From the NCBI RefSeq assembly GCF_011290505.1, contig NZ_JAANPV010000001.1:558001-622000 (forward strand): a stretch of DNA of 64,000 bases, given 5' to 3'. Both the position numbers and the translations under genes were made by a program. The notes under the pieces were generated by a model that was not told the DNA's origin, made no database searches, and was given only the letters and a program-made list of their open reading frames with translations. Below, one piece after another: positions 54,255-63,718 of this stretch (position 1 is the first letter of the stretch; every line of letters begins with the position of its first letter). The stretch is from Paenalcaligenes suwonensis (GTDB lineage: Bacteria; Pseudomonadota; Gammaproteobacteria; Burkholderiales; Burkholderiaceae_B).

Positions 54255-55064
54255 TTACTTAGAACGAGAATGAATCATGCCTTCAACAGGCGAACTAGGA
54301 TCCGCATCGTAATATTTGCGGGGCACACGGCCAGCAAGGTAGGCATTACGGCCAGCTTGTACGGCCTCTTTCATGGCGACGGCCATGCGAATAGGGTCAC
54401 GAGCACCAGCAATAGCAGTATTCATCAACACGCCATCGCAGCCCAATTCCATACCAATTGCCGCATCAGATGCTGTACCAACGCCAGCATCTACCAATAC
54501 GGGCACTGACGATTGGTCAATAATCAGTCGCAAGTTCCATGGGTTAATAATGCCCATGCCGGAGCCAATCAGTGAGGCCAATGGCATGATGGCTACACAA
54601 CCAATGTCTTCCAGCATTTTGCACTGTATAGGGTCGTCAGAGCAGTACACCATCACATCAAAACCTTCGCTTACCAGTGTTTTGGCAGCGATCAGGGTTT
54701 CAGGCATGTTGGGGAACAGGTTCTGCGCGCTGCCCAATACTTCCAGTTTGACCAGTGAGTGGCCATCCAGCAGTTCGCGAGCCAAGCGCAATGTACGCAC
54801 GGCATCGTCAGCAGTAAAGCAGCCGGCGGTGTTAGGCAAAATGGTGTAGCGTGAAGGGGGGACGTAGTCTAATAAGCTAGGGGTGCTAGCATCTTGACCA
54901 ATATTGGTACGGCGGATGGCGACGGTCACAATTTCTGTACCACTAGCCTCAATCGCTAACTTGGTCTCTTCGAAATCCTTGTATTTCCCTGTGCCTACTA
55001 GCAGGCGGGACTGATAGGATTTACCAGCAATAACAAAGGGGTCGGCAGGAGTAGTAATGCTCAT
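54255..55064 (-). CDS. thiG: Thiazole synthase
   Basis: Makes the thiazole phosphate moiety of thiamine from DXP, with sulfur from ThiS thiocarboxylate. The Schiff-base lysine is in LVKLEVLGS near residue 105. [22 protein letters not shown] (in parts), [18 protein letters not shown] and [15 protein letters not shown] are family blocks. Length 269. No thiS precedes it in the 74-base gap, so the sulfur carrier must be elsewhere. Confidence 0.96.
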   Translation of the reverse strand: MSITTPADPFVIAGKSYQSRLLVGTGKYKDFEETKLAIEASGTEIVTVAIRRTNIGQDASTPSLLDYVPPSRYTILPNTAGCFTADDAVRTLRLARELLDGHSLVKLEVLGSAQNLFPNMPETLIAAKTLVSEGFDVMVYCSDDPIQCKMLEDIGCVAIMPLASLIGSGMGIINPWNLRLIIDQSSVPVLVDAGVGTASDAAIGMELGCDGVLMNTAIAGARDPIRMAVAMKEAVQAGRNAYLAGRVPRKYYDADPSSPVEGMIHSRSK

Positions 55065-55138
55065 GGTGGTGATGCTCTAGTGGTATGACAGAAATGCTAG
55101 GGTTAACCGTAGCGTCAAAACCTTAAAGGATAATGCAT

Positions 55139-56092
55139 TTAGCGGGGTTTGGCAGGGCTTTTACCATGCTGCGTCGCAGCATGTTGGGCGGCACGTGCTT
55201 GATCCACATACGAGCACAGTTGCTCGGTGGCATCAATTAAGCGTGGCCCCGGTCTATAAAGCAGATCGGGTGAAATGCCAAAAAACCGTCCCTCTACCGC
55301 GGCAGGAAGTTGGTGTTGTTGCCAATAGCGTAGCCGTTCTTGCTGCGTCAATACAGAGGGCTGGGACACAATCACCACATGTGGATTACGTCGTAGTAAT
55401 TCCTCGGGCAACACTTGTGGAGCCGCGACAGTGCTGTGTGCGTAGCTGTTTTGGGCATTGCAGGTGGTCAGTACATCAGCAATTAATGGGTCGTTGCCAA
55501 TGGTGTAGATGGGGTCGTGTCCCAGCTCTAAATACACGGATACAGCCGGGCCGTCATGCAATGCGGCGCTGGCAAGGGCATCTAAGCGGTCGTCCAGTTG
55601 TTGTGCAACGGGGCAAGCTACATCACGAGTATTAAATAACCACCCCAATCGGCGTATTTCTTGGGGAATGTCGCGCAGACTGTTAGGGCGTGAATACAGT
55701 AAAGGAATTCCCAAGCGTTCTAGCGTAGGCTGCATAGAAACCAGGGTGCTACCCGGCAACCATGCAAAAATGGCGTCAGGGTGTAGTTCTAGCAGGCGTT
55801 CGGGATGCAGGGTGATGCCATCACCAATGCGGGGAAGTTCAGTGGCTGCTTTGGGGTAATCACTGCTACTGACCGTAGCAATAATTGCGTCTCCAGCTCC
55901 TGCCGCATACAACAATTCGGTTAGGTGGGGAGCTAGGCTTATTGCGCGCTGAAAGGAAGGTGAGGGCAGAGTGCTTGTGCAGGGATTGCTAGGAATGCTA
56001 AATGCTTCCTGTGCAGGCGCTGGGTGCGCCAGTACGGCAACGGGTAGTAAGGCCGTAAGTAGACCTACTACTATGTTGTGCAGGTTGCCCAT
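55139..56092 (-). CDS. btuF: Vitamin B12 ABC transporter periplasmic binding protein
   Basis: Binds cobalamin in the periplasm and hands it to BtuCD. Signal peptide (VVGLLTALLPVAVLAHPA), then the helical-backbone binding-protein fold: ISLAPHLTELLYAAGAGD, DYPKAATELPRIGD, NPHVVIVSQPS. The start at ATG 56092 has GGGAG eight bases upstream; the GTG at 56098 is too near to it. Downstream of btuB on the same strand. BtuC and BtuD are not in the window. Confidence 0.9.
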   Translation of the reverse strand: MGNLHNIVVGLLTALLPVAVLAHPAPAQEAFSIPSNPCTSTLPSPSFQRAISLAPHLTELLYAAGAGDAIIATVSSSDYPKAATELPRIGDGITLHPERLLELHPDAIFAWLPGSTLVSMQPTLERLGIPLLYSRPNSLRDIPQEIRRLGWLFNTRDVACPVAQQLDDRLDALASAALHDGPAVSVYLELGHDPIYTIGNDPLIADVLTTCNAQNSYAHSTVAAPQVLPEELLRRNPHVVIVSQPSVLTQQERLRYWQQHQLPAAVEGRFFGISPDLLYRPGPRLIDATEQLCSYVDQARAAQHAATQHGKSPAKPR

Positions 56093-56113
56093 AAGCACTG
56101 CTCCCTAGAAGAG

Positions 56114-56140
56114 CCTCTGCCTGCCCTAGGCAGGCAGAGG
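56114..56140 (-). promoter_or_regulatory. Intercistronic stem-loop between btuB and btuF
   Basis: CCTCTGCCTGCC (56114-56125) and GGCAGGCAGAGG (56129-56140) form a perfect 12-base stem with a 3-base loop. No T run follows. It lies 9 bases beyond the btuB stop and could protect btuB mRNA or reduce readthrough to btuF. Confidence 0.75.
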
Positions 56141-56148
56141 AAATAGGC

Positions 56149-57996
56149 TTACATGCGCCAGGTTAGGTTTACAAAGACGTTAGAGCCTGGGGTGTTATAG
56201 CCGTATACGTATTCATAGCGTTTATTGAATACGTTATCCCATCGTACTGAAGCTGTTACTGTCTTGTTGAATGCATAGTGTGCCGTTAGGTTCACCAAGC
56301 TGAAACCACCTAATGTAACGTTTTCGTTTGTATTGAAATTAGTGTCTTGGCGCTTGGCTGTCCACATGTATTCAGCGCCAACTTGCATGGCGTTGTAGTT
56401 GTACTGGGCACCCAATCTGTAGACTTGCGCTGCGCGACGTGTCAGGCGTTGACCGGTTTCTTGGTTGCGAGGGTTGGTTAAATCCGCACTACCCCAAATG
56501 CTCAGATCATCCAGTACTTGTTGATCAAACATCAACGAGTAACCTTTGATTTTGGCGCGGTTGGTGTTGTAGTACTCACCATTCTGGCTGCTATTAGCGC
56601 GCCAATTAATCAGGTTTTTGATGCGGTTTTGATAGGCCACTAACTTTACCGAACCGGTATCGTGGGTGTAGGCAATGCGTGCTTCTACGTTCTTGGACGT
56701 TTCTGGCGATACGGTTGCAATGTTGGCGTTTTGGTTGACGTAATCTTCGTACAAGGTAGGCATTTTGAAGCCTGTGTTGTAGGAAGCACCCACCGTCCAG
56801 CGGTTAGTGATGTCGAAGTCATAAGCAACGGCACCTGTGGTGCGGCTAGTGTGTCCCGCAATACGGTCATGACGTAGGCTAGCTTGTGCGTGGTGGCGGC
56901 CATAGTTCAGGCTGTAAATAAGAGCGCCTGCATTGCTATGGCGTTTAGCGCTTAAGTTGCTAAAACCAGCTTGTTTGCCGCGTTCGTCATTATGTTCCAA
57001 CAAGGCTGTCACCGTTTGGTATTGGCCTAGGGTGACATCGTTTTGCCAAGCGTAGTTACGCAGCGTGGTTTGGTAAGACGAACTTTCTACATTAAAGCTG
57101 TTGTAGCCTTGGCGAGTTTCGCGTGTTTCATTCACGCTTAGCTTGCTGGTCCAGTTACTGAAGAATTTATTGGTAGAGCTAATACCGTAGGCTTGTTGGC
57201 GTGTGGCGCTGCTTTCTTGGCCGGTGTACCCCGTGAATTCGCCGTTGATGTACGACGAGAATAGGTGGGCATCTACACGGTGCTGGTCAGAAAATGCGTA
57301 ACCCACATTGGCTTTCACGCTATTGCTTTCATAGCCATCGGCACGTTGCGAAGCACCTACGTCAGAATGTGCGTTGGTCGATCTAAAGCCATCGCTGTTG
57401 GCTAAGGAGCCAATCAGGTTGTACGAGAAGCCATTTGTTTGGCCTGACACACCTACGCTGCTTTTGAAAAGGCTGTGTGTGCCCACACCCATTTCACCCC
57501 AGAACGCCATGGGCGTATCGGTTTGCCCTGTTTTGGTGATGATGTTGATCACCCCACCAATGGCTTCTGAGCCATACAGGCTGCTACCTGCCCCGCGCAA
57601 GATTTCGATGCGCTCAATTTGGGCGGTGTTCAGTGCGCTGAAGTTAACGCTATTAGAAATACTGCTGTTGATGCGCACGCCATCAATTAATACCAATACG
57701 TGGCGGCTTTCTGTGCCACGCATAAAAATCGACGTAGGGGTCTGAGGGCCACCGTTAGTGCTAATTTGAATACCGTGTTCGCGGGACAGCAGTTCGGCCA
57801 CACTGCTTTGACCTGCTTTTTCCAAGGTTGCGCGGTCAATCACGCTGACGTCACCCACTACCTCGCTTTCCAGCTGCGCTACACGGCTAGCTGTGACGAC
57901 AATGTTGTCTAGTTCAGATACGGGTTGGGGGGATTGTGCGGCAGCACTTAACGGAAAAATACAGGCCAGCAACGCAGCCAAGTGAGTTGTTTTCAT
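56149..57996 (-). CDS. btuB: TonB-dependent vitamin B12 outer-membrane receptor
   Basis: Outer-membrane cobalamin importer. Signal peptide MKTTHLAALLACIFPLSAAA, then the TonB box in DNIVVTASR, a plug domain (about residues 45-150: LSREHGIQISTNGG, IFMRGTESRHVLVLIDGVRI), and a beta-barrel ending FVNLTWRM. The 615-residue length is close to E. coli BtuB (614). GGA lies about 6 bases before the ATG at 57996; the 12 residues upstream in frame are discarded. It is preceded by a cobalamin riboswitch and followed by btuF. Confidence 0.95.
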   Translation of the reverse strand: MKTTHLAALLACIFPLSAAAQSPQPVSELDNIVVTASRVAQLESEVVGDVSVIDRATLEKAGQSSVAELLSREHGIQISTNGGPQTPTSIFMRGTESRHVLVLIDGVRINSSISNSVNFSALNTAQIERIEILRGAGSSLYGSEAIGGVINIITKTGQTDTPMAFWGEMGVGTHSLFKSSVGVSGQTNGFSYNLIGSLANSDGFRSTNAHSDVGASQRADGYESNSVKANVGYAFSDQHRVDAHLFSSYINGEFTGYTGQESSATRQQAYGISSTNKFFSNWTSKLSVNETRETRQGYNSFNVESSSYQTTLRNYAWQNDVTLGQYQTVTALLEHNDERGKQAGFSNLSAKRHSNAGALIYSLNYGRHHAQASLRHDRIAGHTSRTTGAVAYDFDITNRWTVGASYNTGFKMPTLYEDYVNQNANIATVSPETSKNVEARIAYTHDTGSVKLVAYQNRIKNLINWRANSSQNGEYYNTNRAKIKGYSLMFDQQVLDDLSIWGSADLTNPRNQETGQRLTRRAAQVYRLGAQYNYNAMQVGAEYMWTAKRQDTNFNTNENVTLGGFSLVNLTAHYAFNKTVTASVRWDNVFNKRYEYVYGYNTPGSNVFVNLTWRM

Positions 57997-58079
57997 GACG
58001 AATCCTGTTTGGTGCGCGACCCCGCACACCACAATAAAAATGGGCTAGATCTTAGAGGAAAAGGCTAGCTATATACGGT

Positions 58080-58215
58080 CAGGTATATCAGGGCTCGGTA
58101 TCGGGCTGGCATGCGGGGCATGAGTACCGTTGCGGGGGCAGCGCTGTTTGACCTAAAGCGTAGGGTCAGGCTTCCCGATGAGCAGTGTGGTTTTCTGCTC
58201 AGCTACATAAGAAAA
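58080..58215 (-). promoter_or_regulatory. Cobalamin riboswitch upstream of btuB
   Basis: On the minus strand the conserved core reads GGGAAGCCTGACC, then GGTCA, then GCGCTGCCCCCGCAACGGTA, then GCCAGCCCGATACCGAGCC. CTGCCCCCGCAAC and GCCAG-x-CCGATACC match the cobalamin riboswitch B12 box and 3' core. CCTGACC/GGTCA and CGGTA/TACCG pair as expected. It lies about 85 bases before the btuB start. It should lower btuB-btuF expression when cobalamin is plentiful. Confidence 0.88.
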
Positions 58216-58252
58216 GGGAGTCTTAGTATGTACCTTGATATGCAAAGGGAAT

Positions 58253-58281
58253 TTAGCATAGCAGCCATGGGGGGGTACAAT
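58253..58281 (+). promoter_or_regulatory. Candidate promoter for metH
   Basis: TTAGCA (58253-58258) and TACAAT (58276-58281) are spaced by 17 bases, a fair sigma-70 match about 80 bases before metH. It lies beside but outside the divergent cobalamin riboswitch. I see no riboswitch on the plus strand. Confidence 0.4.
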
Positions 58282-58358
58282 ACATCTCTTTGGTTGTGGT
58301 GTAAGCGAGTCGTTTTTGCTCCACGACGCAGTGCTTGACGATTTTCAGGATTTTGCTC

Positions 58359-61300
58359 GTGACCGTGTCATATCCCACTATTCCTTATCCCTTGTCTTCC
58401 TACACCCGTGGTGGGGAATTTGTGCAGCTTTTGGCTGAGCGCATTGTAATTTTGGACGGTGCCATGGGCACCATGATCCAGCAATATAAGCTCAGCGAAG
58501 CCGATTTTCGTGGCGAGCGTTTTAAAGACCATCGCAAGGACGTGCGTGGTGACAACGAACTGCTGTCGTTGGTACGCCCTGACATTATCGAAGCTATACA
58601 CAGGCAGTATCTGGATGCGGGTGCCGATGTAATCTGTACCAATACCTTTGGGGCGACAGAAGTAGCGCAGGGCGACTACGAACTGCACGGTATTTCCTAC
58701 GAGCTAAACCTGGCATCGGCCAAAATCGCGCGCAAAGTCTGTGATGAGTTCATTGCCAACGGCCAGCGTCGCTATGTGGCTGGGGTGCTGGGGCCACAAC
58801 CTAAAACGGCCTCTATTTCGCCAGATGTGAACGATCCGTCTGTGCGTAACATTACCTTTGAAGAGCTGCGCGATGCTTACACCGAGCAGTTAAACGGTTT
58901 GATTGATGGCGGCGCAGATATCCTGCTGATTGAAACCATCTTCGATACCTTAAATGCTAAAGCCGCTATTTTTGCGGTGGAGTCGGTGTTTGATGCGCGA
59001 AATATTCGTTTGCCAGTCATGGTGTCCGGCACGGTTACCGATGCATCTGGCCGTATTTTGTCGGGTCAAACGGTAGAAGCTTTCTGGAACTCGGTGCGCC
59101 ATGCTAAGCCCGTTACCATTGGGTTGAACTGTGCGCTGGGTGCGGCATTGATGCGCCCCTATATCGCTGAGCTGTCCAAAATTTGCGATACCTACATCTG
59201 TGTGTACCCCAACGCTGGTTTGCCAAACCCCATGGCAGAAACTGGCTTTGATGAAACCCCTAAAGACACGTCTGGCTTATTGCATGAGTTTGCTGAAGCA
59301 GGCTTGGTCAATATGGTGGGCGGCTGCTGTGGTACCACGCCAGACCATATTCGTGCCATTGTGCAGCAAGTACAAAACTTGCCACGCCGCCATGTGCCTG
59401 AAATCCCTGTACGTACGCGTTTGTCAGGTTTGGAAGCACTGAACTTTGATGAGCAAAGCTTGTTTATCAACGTGGGTGAACGTACTAACGTCACAGGTAG
59501 TAAGGCCTTCTTGCGCCTTATTCGTGAAGAGCGTTTTGAAGAGGCTTTATCGGTAGCACGTCAGCAGGTAGAAAATGGCGCGCAGATCATCGATATCAAT
59601 ATGGATGAAGCGATGTTGGACTCCGTTGCCAACATGCGTAAATTCTTGAATTTGATTGCTTCTGAACCCGATATTTCTCGTGTTCCCATCATGGTGGATA
59701 GTTCCAAGTGGGAAGTGATAGAAACGGGGTTACGTTGCATTCAGGGTAAAGCGGTGGTGAACTCCATTTCGCTAAAAGAAGGGGAGGAGTCCTTCTTGGC
59801 CCATGCCCGTTTGTGCCGTAAATACGGTGCGGCTGCCGTGGTGATGGCTTTTGACGAGCAAGGGCAGGCCGACAGCTTAGAGCGACGCAAAGAGATCTGC
59901 GCACGTGCCTATTGGCTGCTGGTGAAGGAAGTAGGCTTCCCACCTGAAGACATTATTTTTGACCCCAACGTTTTTGCCGTTGCTACCGGTATTGATGAGC
60001 ACAATAACTACGCGCGAGACTTTATTGAAGGCGTGAAGTGGATTCGTCAGAATCTGCCTCATGCTCGCATGTCTGGCGGTATTTCTAACGTGAGCTTTTC
60101 GTTCCGTGGCAACGAAGCCATGCGTGAGGCCATTCACACCGTATTCCTGTACTACAGCATCCGCGAGGGGCTGACCATGGGGATTGTGAATGCAGGCCAG
60201 TTAGGCGTGTATGCCGATTTGGATGAAAAAGTACGCAATATGGTGGAAGACGTCATATTGAACCGTGCTGATCCCGTAGCAAAAGAAGGTCCTAACGATG
60301 AGCGTAGTTCTACGGAGCGGTTGGTAGAACTCGCCGAAAATATTAAAGGCTCTGGCGCTAAGCGTGAAGAAGACCTGACATGGCGCGAGCAGCCGGTACG
60401 TGCGCGTTTGGTACATGCGCTGGTCAACGGCATTACGAGCTTTATCGTTGAAGATACAGAAGAAGTACGCCAAGAAATTGCCAGCGCGGGTGGCCGACCG
60501 ATTGAGGTGATTGAAGGCCCACTCATGGACGGCATGAACGTAGTGGGTGACCTGTTTGGTGAAGGCAAAATGTTCTTGCCGCAGGTGGTGAAATCGGCCC
60601 GCGTGATGAAGCAGGCCGTCTCGCATTTGGTGCCGTTTATCGAAGAAGAAAAACGTCAGATTGCGTTGGCGGGTGGCGATGTACGCTCTAAAGGCAAGAT
60701 CGTGATGGCTACCGTGAAAGGCGATGTGCACGATATTGGTAAAAACATTGTGACTGTGGTGCTGCAATGTAATAACTTCGAAGTGGAAAACATGGGTGTG
60801 ATGGTGCCGTGTGCCCAGATACTCGCTAAAGCCAAAGAAGTGAACGCCGATATGGTGGGCTTGTCTGGGCTGATTACCCCCAGCCTGGAAGAAATGGCCT
60901 ATGTGGCGTCCGAGATGCAACGCGACCCGTACTTCCGCGATAGAAAAATCCCTCTGTTAATTGGTGGTGCGACCACTAGCCGTGTGCACACAGCAGTCAA
61001 AATTGCGCCGTACTACGATGGCCCGGTCATTTATGTGCCAGATGCCAGTCGTTCTGTGGGTGTGGCGACTAACTTAATGTCTGATAGCCGTGATGCGTAT
61101 TTACAGGAAGTTGCGGATGAGTACGAGTTAGTGCGTACACGCCATGCCAATCGCAAAGAGACACCGTTAATTAGCTTGGCGGAAGCGCGTGCTGATGCGC
61201 CACCTATAGATTGGGCCAACTACACCCCGCCGCGTCCTAAGTTCATTGGCCGTCGTACCTTTATTAATTACGACTTGGCTGAAATCGCTCGCTTTATAGA

Positions 61301-62141
61301 CTGGACGCCTTTCTTCCAGACATGGAGCTTATTCGGGCGTTTCCCCCGTATTTTGGAAGACGATGTGGTGGGTGAGCAAGCTAAACAGTTGTACGCCGAA
61401 GGTCAGGCCATGTTGAAAAAAATCATTGATGGCCGTTGGTTGCAAGCCAATGGTGTAGTGGCTTTCTACCCAGCAAATAGTGTGAACGGTGATGACATCG
61501 AGGTGTATAGCGACGAAACGCGTTCCGAAGTGCTGTTCACATGGCGTAACTTGCGTCAGCAAACAGTGAAACGTGCTGGTGTGCACAGTAAGTGTTTGGC
61601 CGATTACATTGCGCCTAAAGAAAGTGGGGTAATGGACTATATAGGGCTGTTTGCGGTGACGGGTGGCTTGGGCATAGAAAAACATTCAGAGCGCTTCCAA
61701 GCCGAAGGTGACGATTACTCCGACATCATGCTTAAAGCCTTGGCTGACCGTTTTGCTGAAGGTTTTGCCGAGTGTTTACATGCGCGAATACGTACGGATC
61801 TATGGGGCTATGTGTCTGAAGAAGATTTGGATAACGAAGCCTTAATTGACGAACGTTACCAAGGCATTAGACCCGCGCCGGGTTACCCATCTTGCCCAGA
61901 ACATGTGGTGAAAGCGGATATGAATAGGGTGATGCAGTGGGAAGACATCAACATGCAACTCACAGAAAGCTTGGCGATGTACCCGGCTTCTAGCGTGTCG
62001 GGCTTCTACTTTAGCCATCCAGATTCCCAGTATTTCAACGTAGGTAACATCGGCGAAGACCAGTTGCAAGACTATATAGATCGTTCAGGCAGAGACGAGG
62101 ACGATGTACGCCGGTCGTTGGCCTCGGTATTGCGTGGGTAA
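58359..62141 (+). CDS. metH: Cobalamin-dependent methionine synthase
   Basis: Transfers a methyl group from methyltetrahydrofolate to homocysteine through methylcobalamin. All four modules are present. The homocysteine domain has zinc cysteines C258 (GLNCALG) and C323-C324 ([10 protein letters not shown]). The pterin domain begins near [11 protein letters not shown]. The B12 domain has D789-x-H791 in [11 protein letters not shown]. The SAM-activation domain ends near residue 1260 ([12 protein letters not shown]). I take GTG at 58359, with AGGA upstream; TTG at 58335 is less likely. Divergent from btuB, which supplies its cofactor. Confidence 0.97.
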   Translation: MTVSYPTIPYPLSSYTRGGEFVQLLAERIVILDGAMGTMIQQYKLSEADFRGERFKDHRKDVRGDNELLSLVRPDIIEAIHRQYLDAGADVICTNTFGATEVAQGDYELHGISYELNLASAKIARKVCDEFIANGQRRYVAGVLGPQPKTASISPDVNDPSVRNITFEELRDAYTEQLNGLIDGGADILLIETIFDTLNAKAAIFAVESVFDARNIRLPVMVSGTVTDASGRILSGQTVEAFWNSVRHAKPVTIGLNCALGAALMRPYIAELSKICDTYICVYPNAGLPNPMAETGFDETPKDTSGLLHEFAEAGLVNMVGGCCGTTPDHIRAIVQQVQNLPRRHVPEIPVRTRLSGLEALNFDEQSLFINVGERTNVTGSKAFLRLIREERFEEALSVARQQVENGAQIIDINMDEAMLDSVANMRKFLNLIASEPDISRVPIMVDSSKWEVIETGLRCIQGKAVVNSISLKEGEESFLAHARLCRKYGAAAVVMAFDEQGQADSLERRKEICARAYWLLVKEVGFPPEDIIFDPNVFAVATGIDEHNNYARDFIEGVKWIRQNLPHARMSGGISNVSFSFRGNEAMREAIHTVFLYYSIREGLTMGIVNAGQLGVYADLDEKVRNMVEDVILNRADPVAKEGPNDERSSTERLVELAENIKGSGAKREEDLTWREQPVRARLVHALVNGITSFIVEDTEEVRQEIASAGGRPIEVIEGPLMDGMNVVGDLFGEGKMFLPQVVKSARVMKQAVSHLVPFIEEEKRQIALAGGDVRSKGKIVMATVKGDVHDIGKNIVTVVLQCNNFEVENMGVMVPCAQILAKAKEVNADMVGLSGLITPSLEEMAYVASEMQRDPYFRDRKIPLLIGGATTSRVHTAVKIAPYYDGPVIYVPDASRSVGVATNLMSDSRDAYLQEVADEYELVRTRHANRKETPLISLAEARADAPPIDWANYTPPRPKFIGRRTFINYDLAEIARFIDWTPFFQTWSLFGRFPRILEDDVVGEQAKQLYAEGQAMLKKIIDGRWLQANGVVAFYPANSVNGDDIEVYSDETRSEVLFTWRNLRQQTVKRAGVHSKCLADYIAPKESGVMDYIGLFAVTGGLGIEKHSERFQAEGDDYSDIMLKALADRFAEGFAECLHARIRTDLWGYVSEEDLDNEALIDERYQGIRPAPGYPSCPEHVVKADMNRVMQWEDINMQLTESLAMYPASSVSGFYFSHPDSQYFNVGNIGEDQLQDYIDRSGRDEDDVRRSLASVLRG

Positions 62142-62146
62142 GCACT

Positions 62147-62965
62147 ATGGGACGCACTGAAATCGTAGTGTCCTCTGATCATGCGGCATCCACTCGACGT
62201 AAGGCGTTGGGTGAGTTCTTACGTAGTGTGCGCGAGCGCACGCGGCCTGAAGCCTTAGGGCTACCCGCAGGCAGTAGGCGACGTACTCCAGGCTTACGCC
62301 GCGAAGAGGTTGCACAACTGTGTGATATCAGCGTGACGTGGTACACCTGGATGGAGCAGGGGCGAGAAATCGCCATTTCTCCTACTGTGTGTGCCCGTTT
62401 AGCCGGTGAACTGAGGTTGGGACGTGCCGAGCGCCAGTATTTGTTTGAGCTAGCTGAGTGTGCCGATCCTGAGCATGGTGAACTACTGTCGCAGTTGCCT
62501 GATGGCTTAGAGGATTGCGTACGCAGTATTGCCGCACCGGCGTATATTTTGGATAGATGTTGGAACGTGCTGGCGCGTAACGAGGCGTTATTGCGTTTGT
62601 TTGATGGGTGGCCCGATCGAAACCCTGTTCCTAATTTATTGCACTATATTTTCCTAGACCCAGCTGCCCGCAGCTTGGTAGTGGACTGGGAACAGCGTGC
62701 CACGCGTGTGGTCAGTGAATTTAGGGGGGATGTGGGGGCGCATGTGGACGAACCAGAGTTACATGCGCTACTGCAATCGCTATTGTCTACCAGCCCCGTT
62801 TTTGCGCAATGGTGGGGCAGGCAGACCGTAGTAGAGCGCGAGGGCGGTTTGCGCAGTTTCTCCCATCCAGAAGATGGCATCCTGCATTTCAGGCAATACA
62901 CCTTCAGGCTGGCCATACGGCCAGACTGTAAGTTGGTGATGCTGATCCCTCAAAAAGACGAGTAA
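62147..62965 (+). CDS. XRE-family regulator with MmyB-like ligand domain
   Basis: A 272-residue DNA-binding protein. The N-terminal helix-turn-helix (about residues 20-90) contains RTPGLRREEVAQLCDISVTW, YTWMEQGR and the LAGELRL helix. The rest (about 110-265) resembles the MmyB ligand-binding domain (AAPAYILDRCWNVLARNEA, split; NLLHYIFLDP; HPEDGILHFRQYTFRLA). Fatty-acid-type ligands have been proposed for MmyB-like proteins; the target here is unknown. It lies 5 bases after metH. Confidence 0.9.
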   Translation: MGRTEIVVSSDHAASTRRKALGEFLRSVRERTRPEALGLPAGSRRRTPGLRREEVAQLCDISVTWYTWMEQGREIAISPTVCARLAGELRLGRAERQYLFELAECADPEHGELLSQLPDGLEDCVRSIAAPAYILDRCWNVLARNEALLRLFDGWPDRNPVPNLLHYIFLDPAARSLVVDWEQRATRVVSEFRGDVGAHVDEPELHALLQSLLSTSPVFAQWWGRQTVVEREGGLRSFSHPEDGILHFRQYTFRLAIRPDCKLVMLIPQKDE

Positions 62966-63307
62966 TTACGCTTTTTTCAAGAATTCCGCTTTAAGTTCGT
63001 AGCTGACGCCATCGATCTTACAGCTGACCTCGTGATCACCAGGCACGATACGTATACCGCGCGCTTTAGCGCCTTTTTTCAATGTGGTAGAAGAACCTTT
63101 TACTTTAAGGTCTTTAATCAGGTGTACATCGTCACCGTCTTGCAGTGGCGTGCCGTGCGCATCTTTGATTTGGCGCTCGTCGGATTCGGCGGCGTTCTCT
63201 TCAGCATGAATGGACCACTCATGCGCGCACTCAGGGCAAACGTAGAACTCACCATCCTGATAGGTGTGTTCGCCAGAGCAAGATGGGCAAGAAGAGGGTT
63301 GTGTCAT
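62966..63307 (-). CDS. YjdM/PhnA-family zinc-ribbon protein
   Basis: A 113-residue protein with an N-terminal zinc ribbon (CPSC and CPEC at about residues 8-29, then HEW) and a C-terminal SH3-like part (DAHGTPLQDGDDVHLIKDLKVKG, split; LKAEFLKKA). Called alkylphosphonate utilisation protein by tradition, although a role in phosphonate use is not established. Its stop abuts that of the convergent regulator gene with no gap. Confidence 0.93.
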   Translation of the reverse strand: MTQPSSCPSCSGEHTYQDGEFYVCPECAHEWSIHAEENAAESDERQIKDAHGTPLQDGDDVHLIKDLKVKGSSTTLKKGAKARGIRIVPGDHEVSCKIDGVSYELKAEFLKKA

Positions 63308-63517
63308 GAAAACTCCAGTCTACGAGAATTAAGCATTAGTTCTATAATTTTGACAGCAGATGTTAGCATAAAGCGGTTTTTGACTGATTTGTGCCAAAAA
63401 AGGCAGTGCGTAGAAACACGTAACTGTAGCCGGGTTTACACGGCGTGCTCTGTTTATGGGCGGGTTTGCAGTAAACTCGAGTTTTGGTGAATGCAATTTG
63501 TTAAGTGTGCGGTGAAT

Positions 63518-63709
63518 ATGGCCAAGAATTACGAATCTGAAATTACACAGTTCCTGAAAGGCTTCAAACAGGAAAATCCAGAAACCGACAACCGTCAACG
63601 CGAAGGCCGCGGTAGATTGTGGGATAAACAACTGGATGCCGAGCTGCAAGAAGGCTACCGTGCCGGTCGTGTGGCGCAGCCAGCCTATGTGTACTACTCC
63701 AACGACTAA
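63518..63709 (+). CDS. DUF3460-family small protein
   Basis: A 63-residue charged protein: AKNYESEITQFLKGFKQENP, then RLWDKQLDAELQEGYRAGRV and a Tyr-rich end PAYVYYSND. It matches the DUF3460 family of Burkholderiales; function unknown. I choose ATG 63518 with GGTGA just upstream over the longer frame from 63491, whose first nine residues are not family-like. It lies 9 bases before scpA. Confidence 0.85.
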   Translation: MAKNYESEITQFLKGFKQENPETDNRQREGRGRLWDKQLDAELQEGYRAGRVAQPAYVYYSND

Positions 63710-63718
63710 TATCGTGTA

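Noticed and set aside
58033-58358. Riboswitch controlling metH
   Set aside because: The cobalamin motifs read correctly only on the minus strand, towards btuB.
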